From positions 1 through 64,000 of IMG/VR virus record IMGVR_UViG_3300021378_001388: a DNA stretch of 64,000 nt, one strand, 5' to 3'. This DNA comes from a virus. This document shows, one piece after another, positions 59,462 to 64,000 of this stretch (positions are counted from its first letter, which is position 1; each line of letters opens with the position of its first letter). Made by a program: the position numbers and the translations under genes. The notes below the pieces were generated by a model. That model saw only the letters and a list, made by a program, of their open reading frames with translations, searched no databases and was not told the DNA's origin.

Positions 59462-59490
59462 AGTATAGCACAGAAATCTATATCGTGCAA
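59462..59490 (-). promoter_or_regulatory. Sigma70-like promoter for the glycosyltransferase (leaderless)
   Basis: Minus strand TTGCAC (59485-59490), 17 nt, TATACT (59462-59467), AGAACT, ATG. Overlaps the last codons of nrdA. Confidence 0.6.
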
Positions 59491-61784
59491 CCTTCACAAT
59501 CCTCATCATCAATTAAAGTGCCCATTGGAAGTTCTTCATTTTTATCCATGAAGTCACCATCAACATTTATTTCGCCTTGTCCATCAAATGTATTGAAGTA
59601 ATACAATTGTTTTCCACCATACTTATAAAACATTATAAGATGTTGCAACATCACTGACATTGGAATCTTTTCATCTTCAAAGAATACAGGATTGTACGAT
59701 GTATTGACCGATATACCTTGGTCGATATACTTTTGTAATACTGCCATAATCTTTAAATAACCTTCTGGACTTTTCTGGTCCCATAGAAGTTCATATTTAC
59801 TTTTCAACTTGTGAATACCAGGAACTACTTGCTTTAGTACTCCGTGCTTTGATTGTTTGATACTAACTAAACTACGTGGCGGTTCAATACCATTTGTAGA
59901 ATTTGAAATCTGTGCAGATGTTTCTGCAGGCATAAGAGCCATTAATGTTGAATTTCTAATTCCATATTCTTTAAGGTCTTCTCTAAGAGATGCCCACGGC
60001 ATTCTTTCTTTATGAGAAACAAGTTCGTCAATCTCTTTCTTACGAGTGTCAATTGGCACAACACCGTGTCCGTATCTTGTTTCATCAGATTTCGGACAAG
60101 GTCCAATATCTTTTGCCAAATTATTTGAGGCTTTGATTAGATAATAACTCCATGCTTCTGCCCATTCATCGACTAACTCTAAGTTAGGGTCAGTATAGTT
60201 TGTATCATTTTTAGCCAGCCAATACGCAAAATTAATAATGCCTACGCCCAAAGGTCTCCTATTATTTGTTGATAATTCAGCCGCAATGAGTGGATAATCT
60301 TGGTAACTCAATAGAGCATCAAGTCCTCTTACTGCTAACTCACAGGGCTTTTCAAAGTCTTCTGGAGATTTTATATTGCCCCAATTGATAGCACTAAGTG
60401 TGCAGAGAGCAATTTCGCCCTCTTCGTCCATCACACTGTTCAATGGCTTTGTTGGTAGATTAATCTCGCAACATAGATTTGATTGTTTGATTGGTGCCAC
60501 TTTTGTATCAAAAGAACTGTGGTCATTTGCGTGGTCTACATTCATCAAATAGATACGGCCTGTATTCTTTCTCTCATTCATAAATGAAGAAAATAGTTCA
60601 ATAGCAGGTACTGTTTTCTTACGAATAGATGTTTTACGTTCTGCTTGTTCATATAGTTCACGGAACTTATCTTGGTCATTAAAGAATGCATCATACAATC
60701 CTGGGACATCTTGTGGTGAGAATAATGTAATATTGCCACCTGTCATTAGACGTTCATACATCAGTTTATTGAACTGAACACCATAATCCATATGTCTAAC
60801 ACGATTATCTTCTGTGCCTTTGTTATTCTTTAAAACAAGTAAATCTTCGACTTCATAATGCCAAACAGGATAATATAATGTTGCCGCACCGCCACGAACA
60901 CCACCTTGTGAACACGATTTAACAGCCGCTTGAAACATTTTATAGAATGGAATAACACCTGTATGACTTGCATCGCCATTACGAATAGGTGAGTTTATTG
61001 CTCGGATACTACCTGCTCCAACGCCAATCCCTGCTTTCTGAGAGACATATTTAACAATTGAACTAGATGTCGCATTAATACTATCTAAACTATCTCCAGT
61101 CTCAATTAATACACAACTACTGAACTGTCTTTGTGGTGTACGAACTCCAGCCATAACAGGTGTTGGCAATGAGATGTCAAATGTACTGATGGCATCATAA
61201 TATTCTTTTATCCACTTCAAACGTTCTTCTTGTGGATAATTACTAAACAATGTTGTCGCAATAAGAACATACGCCATTTGCGGTGTCTCATACAAGCGTT
61301 TTGTAACTCTATTCTGTACTAAGTACTTTCCACGAAACTGTTCCATTCCAATATAAGTGATATCAAAATCTCGGTCGTGTTTAATAAAAGCATTAATTTT
61401 TTCCCACTCTTCGATTGAATATGCACTCAACAATGCTTTGTCGTAAAATCCAGACTCGACATTTTTATTGACCAATTCTAAAAGATGAATTGGCTCAAAG
61501 TTGTTATATACTTCTTTTCTAATATGATAATTGATTAAGTTTCCAGCAACCCATTGATAATTCGGTGTATCTTCTGATATTAATTCTGCCGCGGCTTTAA
61601 TAAGTGTTTCTTGTATTTCACTACTTGTCATTCCGTTATAGAATTGTATATGTGATTTCAATTCAACTTCACTGGCAGACACATTATTAATATTGTTACA
61701 CGCTTCAAATACAACTTTGTGCATTTTTTCTAAATCTAAATCTTCTTTTTCTCCGTTTCGTTTAACTATCTGAATGTTACTCAT
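59478..61784 (-). CDS. nrdA: Class Ia ribonucleotide reductase alpha subunit
   Basis: A 768-residue full-length NrdA. N-terminal ATP-cone (IVKRNGEKEDLDLEKM), active-site Cys in QRQFSSCVLIETGD, SNLCCEINLPTKPL (catalytic Cys/Glu), ALCTLSAINWG (second redox Cys) and NTSYNP/YYFNTFDG near the radical-transfer tyrosines; the C-terminus EDCEGC holds the redox relay pair. Converts NDPs to dNDPs with NrdB. A GAGGG site precedes the ATG. Confidence 0.97.
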   Translation of the reverse strand: MSNIQIVKRNGEKEDLDLEKMHKVVFEACNNINNVSASEVELKSHIQFYNGMTSSEIQETLIKAAAELISEDTPNYQWVAGNLINYHIRKEVYNNFEPIHLLELVNKNVESGFYDKALLSAYSIEEWEKINAFIKHDRDFDITYIGMEQFRGKYLVQNRVTKRLYETPQMAYVLIATTLFSNYPQEERLKWIKEYYDAISTFDISLPTPVMAGVRTPQRQFSSCVLIETGDSLDSINATSSSIVKYVSQKAGIGVGAGSIRAINSPIRNGDASHTGVIPFYKMFQAAVKSCSQGGVRGGAATLYYPVWHYEVEDLLVLKNNKGTEDNRVRHMDYGVQFNKLMYERLMTGGNITLFSPQDVPGLYDAFFNDQDKFRELYEQAERKTSIRKKTVPAIELFSSFMNERKNTGRIYLMNVDHANDHSSFDTKVAPIKQSNLCCEINLPTKPLNSVMDEEGEIALCTLSAINWGNIKSPEDFEKPCELAVRGLDALLSYQDYPLIAAELSTNNRRPLGVGIINFAYWLAKNDTNYTDPNLELVDEWAEAWSYYLIKASNNLAKDIGPCPKSDETRYGHGVVPIDTRKKEIDELVSHKERMPWASLREDLKEYGIRNSTLMALMPAETSAQISNSTNGIEPPRSLVSIKQSKHGVLKQVVPGIHKLKSKYELLWDQKSPEGYLKIMAVLQKYIDQGISVNTSYNPVFFEDEKIPMSVMLQHLIMFYKYGGKQLYYFNTFDGQGEINVDGDFMDKNEELPMGTLIDDEDCEGCTI

Positions 61785-61797
61785 TATACCCTCTACC

Positions 61798-62262
61798 CTA
61801 ATATGTTGTTATCTCTGAATCTTCCATACCTGCAACACGTAACTTTATTATGTTGGACAGTTGAAAGTGTTTAATTTCAAACCCTTTTGTTATACCAAGA
61901 TACTGATTTCTAATAAGTGCAACTTGGTTTATTAATTCACCAACTGCAACAATTTCATCTTCACCATCTGCATACTTTTCTGCATCTCTACTACTCAATA
62001 CTTTATTATAATTTTCTAAATATTTCCTCAGATACGAACTTCTCTTCTTTCGTAACTGTATATTCAGATGTTCAAGTATTGCCTCTATCTCTTGTAATTG
62101 ACCAAACCGAAGTTCAACATATGCAGGAAGATAAGTTGCATTTTTCTCAATGTTTCCAACTATCTTCACTTCTTTTCTTGCGTCCGAAAGTTCACTTTCA
62201 AAAAATTGAATAAAGTTTGGAATTTCACTCCAGTCTTTTACTATTTTGCTATACCAATTCAT
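61798..62262 (-). CDS. uvsY: Recombination mediator UvsY-like
   Basis: A 154-residue helical protein. The C-terminal block ITKGFEIKHFQLSNIIKLRVAG lines up with the conserved GFAIKHIQDMRAFEAG end of T4 UvsY, and a Lys-rich centre (RKKRSSYLRKYLENY) fits its DNA-binding helix. It loads UvsX on gp32-coated ssDNA. Located close to uvsX and gp32. Confidence 0.82.
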   Translation of the reverse strand: MNWYSKIVKDWSEIPNFIQFFESELSDARKEVKIVGNIEKNATYLPAYVELRFGQLQEIEAILEHLNIQLRKKRSSYLRKYLENYNKVLSSRDAEKYADGEDEIVAVGELINQVALIRNQYLGITKGFEIKHFQLSNIIKLRVAGMEDSEITTY

Positions 62263-62495
62263 TAGTAATCATCACCATCATCATAATAATCGTCTTCATC
62301 TACTTCATCTTCAAAGTATCTGTCTAACGAAACCACAAGAATAGGGTTGCCATCTATTAGCAACTCAATGTCCTCACTACTCATTCCTAAATCGTCACAC
62401 TGTTTTATGAACATTTCGCCGGCTTCTACTCTATCTTTGCCAGGAATATAGTTCACTAAAGTTTCCCACAATTCGTATAGCGATTCTGATTCCAA
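62262..62495 (-). CDS. Small acidic protein upstream of uvsY
   Basis: A 77-residue protein with an acidic, Asp/Tyr-rich tail (FEDEVDEDDYYDDGDDY). Shares one base with the uvsY ATG. T4 also has small genes at this position. Function unknown. Confidence 0.6.
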   Translation of the reverse strand: MESESLYELWETLVNYIPGKDRVEAGEMFIKQCDDLGMSSEDIELLIDGNPILVVSLDRYFEDEVDEDDYYDDGDDY

Positions 62496-62535
62496 GTTGA
62501 CTCCTCTTAGTTTTGTCTTGTTATTGTAAGCAATC

Positions 62536-62543
62536 TATTTATA
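62536..62543 (-). promoter_or_regulatory. Late promoter (exact TATAAATA) for the uvsY unit
   Basis: Exact T4 late consensus on the minus strand, located in the 8-nt loop of the inverted repeat GCAATCT/AGATTGC (62530-62551), 40 nt before the small acidic gene. Confidence 0.65.
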
Positions 62544-62558
62544 CAGATTGCTCGATTT

Positions 62559-63638
62559 TTATACTTCTTCCGAAGCAACAGTATCTTCTATTTCTACTTC
62601 TAATACTTCTGCAATATCTTCAGCATTCCAATCGTTCATAACAACATCAAGTTTTTCATCTGACCAATTCTTACGGAATTCAATCATTTCTTCGCCTGCT
62701 TTAGTCACATACTTCAATCGATTTCCTTGCTTAACAAGTAAACCTTTTGCTTCGAAAAACTCAACAAGACCACTATAAGGACTCATTCCAGTTTCATATG
62801 GAATCTCTACTTGAACACTCTCAAATGGTTTTGAGTATCGTGTTTTCATTACTTTACAAGCCGCACGAATACCGTGTACTTGTGAAGTTTTGTTGCCATC
62901 TGCATCTACTTTAAGTTTAAGTTTACGCATTGCAACTACAATAGAACTAGCGTAGATAAAGCCTTGACCACCTGAGATTTTATCATCTGGGTCAAACATA
63001 TCTTGTGATGCGTATGTGTGATTTGTAGCAACTAGTCCTACATTATAATCACCAAACATATTCACACTATTTCTTACTAGTGCCGCTAGGGCTTTTGGTT
63101 TACGACCCATATCACCTTTCATATCGCCACGATTGAACTGGTCAACATCGGTTGGGGTCATCATCATTCCAAGACTATCAATAACAAATAAGACTTTAGG
63201 ACGTTCTTCGTCTGGCTTATCTGCGTGGTCTTCTCTATAACCTTTCATAAAGTCTGAAATGATTTTTGCAACATCATCAATCATTGCTACATTTAGTTTA
63301 AGCAACTTTTCTGGTGTTGTATCTACGTTAAGTGCGTGTAGCCAACTTTCATCTAGTGCATTTTCACTATCGATTAAGACTACAAAAATTCCTTGGTCTT
63401 GTGCATTTTTTACTACGTTACCAGCGGCAATGAATGATTTACCTGCGCCACTTTCACCTGCAAAGACTGTTACCTTACCTAGTGGAATCCCTTTATGGAA
63501 GTCATTACTGATAAGTTTGTTTAATGTGAAATTACCTGTTGATACCCAAGTGTCTGGGTCTCTAAAACCAACGCTCATACCTGGAACTGATTTCGTTATA
63601 TTTTTGCGAAATTTACTCGCATCGAAGGCTCGTGCCAT
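62559..63638 (-). CDS. uvsX: Strand-exchange protein UvsX (RecA family)
   Basis: A 359-residue recombinase. Walker A TVFAGESGAGKSFIAAGN, VVLIDSENALD, VLFVIDSLGMMM (Walker B) and VGLVATNHTYAS. C-terminal acidic tail. Forms filaments on ssDNA with UvsY and gp32. AAGGAG site. Confidence 0.97.
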   Translation of the reverse strand: MARAFDASKFRKNITKSVPGMSVGFRDPDTWVSTGNFTLNKLISNDFHKGIPLGKVTVFAGESGAGKSFIAAGNVVKNAQDQGIFVVLIDSENALDESWLHALNVDTTPEKLLKLNVAMIDDVAKIISDFMKGYREDHADKPDEERPKVLFVIDSLGMMMTPTDVDQFNRGDMKGDMGRKPKALAALVRNSVNMFGDYNVGLVATNHTYASQDMFDPDDKISGGQGFIYASSIVVAMRKLKLKVDADGNKTSQVHGIRAACKVMKTRYSKPFESVQVEIPYETGMSPYSGLVEFFEAKGLLVKQGNRLKYVTKAGEEMIEFRKNWSDEKLDVVMNDWNAEDIAEVLEVEIEDTVASEEV

Positions 63639-63664
63639 ATAATTCTCCTTATGTGATGTAAAAA

Positions 63665-63694
63665 GAGTAGGGGAGTATTATACTCCCCATACTC
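63665..63694 (-). terminator. Factor-independent terminator after gp32
   Basis: Long GC-rich stem (GGGGAGTAT/ATACTCCCC extended by GAGTA/TACTC with a one-base bulge) followed by T5, 13 nt beyond the gp32 stop. Confidence 0.88.
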
Positions 63695-63706
63695 AATCAT
63701 TGGTTC

Positions 63707-64000
63707 TTAGTCAGTTTTTCTACTACGAATCATTGCTAAGATATCTGCCGCATCTGACTTCGGTGCATCAGTAGATGTTTCTACTGGTGCTGGAGTCGGA
63801 GTTGGTGCTGATGCTTCTGCAACAGGTGTTGCTTCTGCTGTCGCAACTTCTTTAACTTCTTCTACTTTTGGAGCAGATGGAGTTGGAGTTGGAGCCGAAG
63901 TGCCTGCTGGAACATCTAACCCATAAGGTTTATAGTGCTGACCCCAACGAGATGGGTCATACAATTCACCATCAACAGATGCTTCAAACATCTCTGTGAT
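63707..64000 (-). CDS. 32: C-terminus of single-stranded DNA-binding protein gp32 (partial)
   Basis: Ninety-seven codons, open at the right window edge. MFEASVDGELYDPSRWGQHYKPYG is the end of the core domain of marine T4-like gp32; a Pro/Ala/Thr-rich linker and the terminal DAADILAMIRSRK follow. The tail of gp32 usually recruits partner proteins. The apparent ATG at 63991 is internal. Followed by a terminator and uvsX. Confidence 0.85.
   Translation of the reverse strand: MTEMFEASVDGELYDPSRWGQHYKPYGLDVPAGTSAPTPTPSAPKVEEVKEVATAEATPVAEASAPTPTPAPVETSTDAPKSDAADILAMIRSRKTD

Noticed and set aside
1-64000. tRNA genes, CRISPR arrays, IS elements
   Set aside because: Looked for cloverleaf arms with CCA ends, regularly spaced repeats and transposase-like frames; none seen by eye, although a tRNA scan would be needed to exclude degenerate tRNAs.

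Overview
The window is about two thirds GC-poor and densely packed. It reads as part of the genome of a T4-like myovirus, most likely a marine one infecting a heterotrophic proteobacterium. The T4 core genes are uvsX, uvsY, the C-terminus of gp32, uvsW, the gp41 helicase, the gp61 primase, a gp62-like clamp-loader subunit and class Ia nrdA/nrdB. No photosystem genes are present, which argues against a cyanophage. The ferredoxin, S21, IF-3, TctA/TctC and PrkA/YeaH/SpoVR genes look like cargo from a proteobacterial host; a SAR11-type or related alphaproteobacterium is a reasonable inference but cannot be proven here. Nearly every gene is on the minus strand with ATGA-type overlaps. Only one convincing gene (43328-43720) is on the plus strand.

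Layout in window coordinates, each block being transcribed right to left. 1-8.4 kb: SNase, a membrane-anchored lipase, an MTA/SAH nucleosidase-HIT-leucyl aminopeptidase operon, then a TctA-TctC-P-loop-membrane-oxygenase operon. 8.5-19.9 kb: a host-takeover island with a methyltransferase, an EEP hydrolase, ClpS, Hsp20, S21, IF-3, ClpX, a large membrane coiled-coil protein with a probable -1 frameshift, a glycine-zipper protein, GNAT, ferredoxin, SGNH hydrolase, peptide deformylase, an epimerase and YggX. 19.9-24.7 kb: full-length SpoVR, YeaH and PrkA. 24.7-39.2 kb: a glycosyltransferase, a kinase and mostly late structural or unknown genes, including a PAAR-lysozyme spike and a fibre protein, plus a ligase-like protein. 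39.2-49.4 kb: replication genes (gp41, ClpP, primase, a miniature DnaE-like protein, PRTase, clamp loader, UvsW). 49.5-64 kb: AAA ATPase, Mesh1-like hydrolase, PRPP synthetase, radical SAM enzyme, a nucleotidyltransferase-cupin fusion, nrdB, nrdA, uvsY, uvsX and gp32.

Two promoter classes can be read directly. One is a late class with the core ATAAATAC (T4 late consensus TATAAATA), mostly before structural genes and the lipase. The other is a strong sigma70-like class, TTGACA/TTGCAT, 16-17 nt, TATAAT, before takeover and replication genes. Its spacers often contain short inverted repeats, and its -10 box sometimes lies only 6 nt from the start codon, which predicts leaderless mRNAs. Several factor-independent terminators are also visible.

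Taken together, the accessory genes point to control of host protein quality and stress state: ClpX, ClpP, ClpS, Hsp20 with a ROSE-like RNA thermometer, leucyl aminopeptidase, deformylase, the PrkA-YeaH-SpoVR system and a predicted (p)ppGpp hydrolase. They are joined by translation factors (IF-3, S21), Fe-S or iron functions (FdxA, YggX, radical SAM, oxygenase) and carboxylate uptake (TctA/TctC). No tRNA, CRISPR array, IS element or integrase was recognised.
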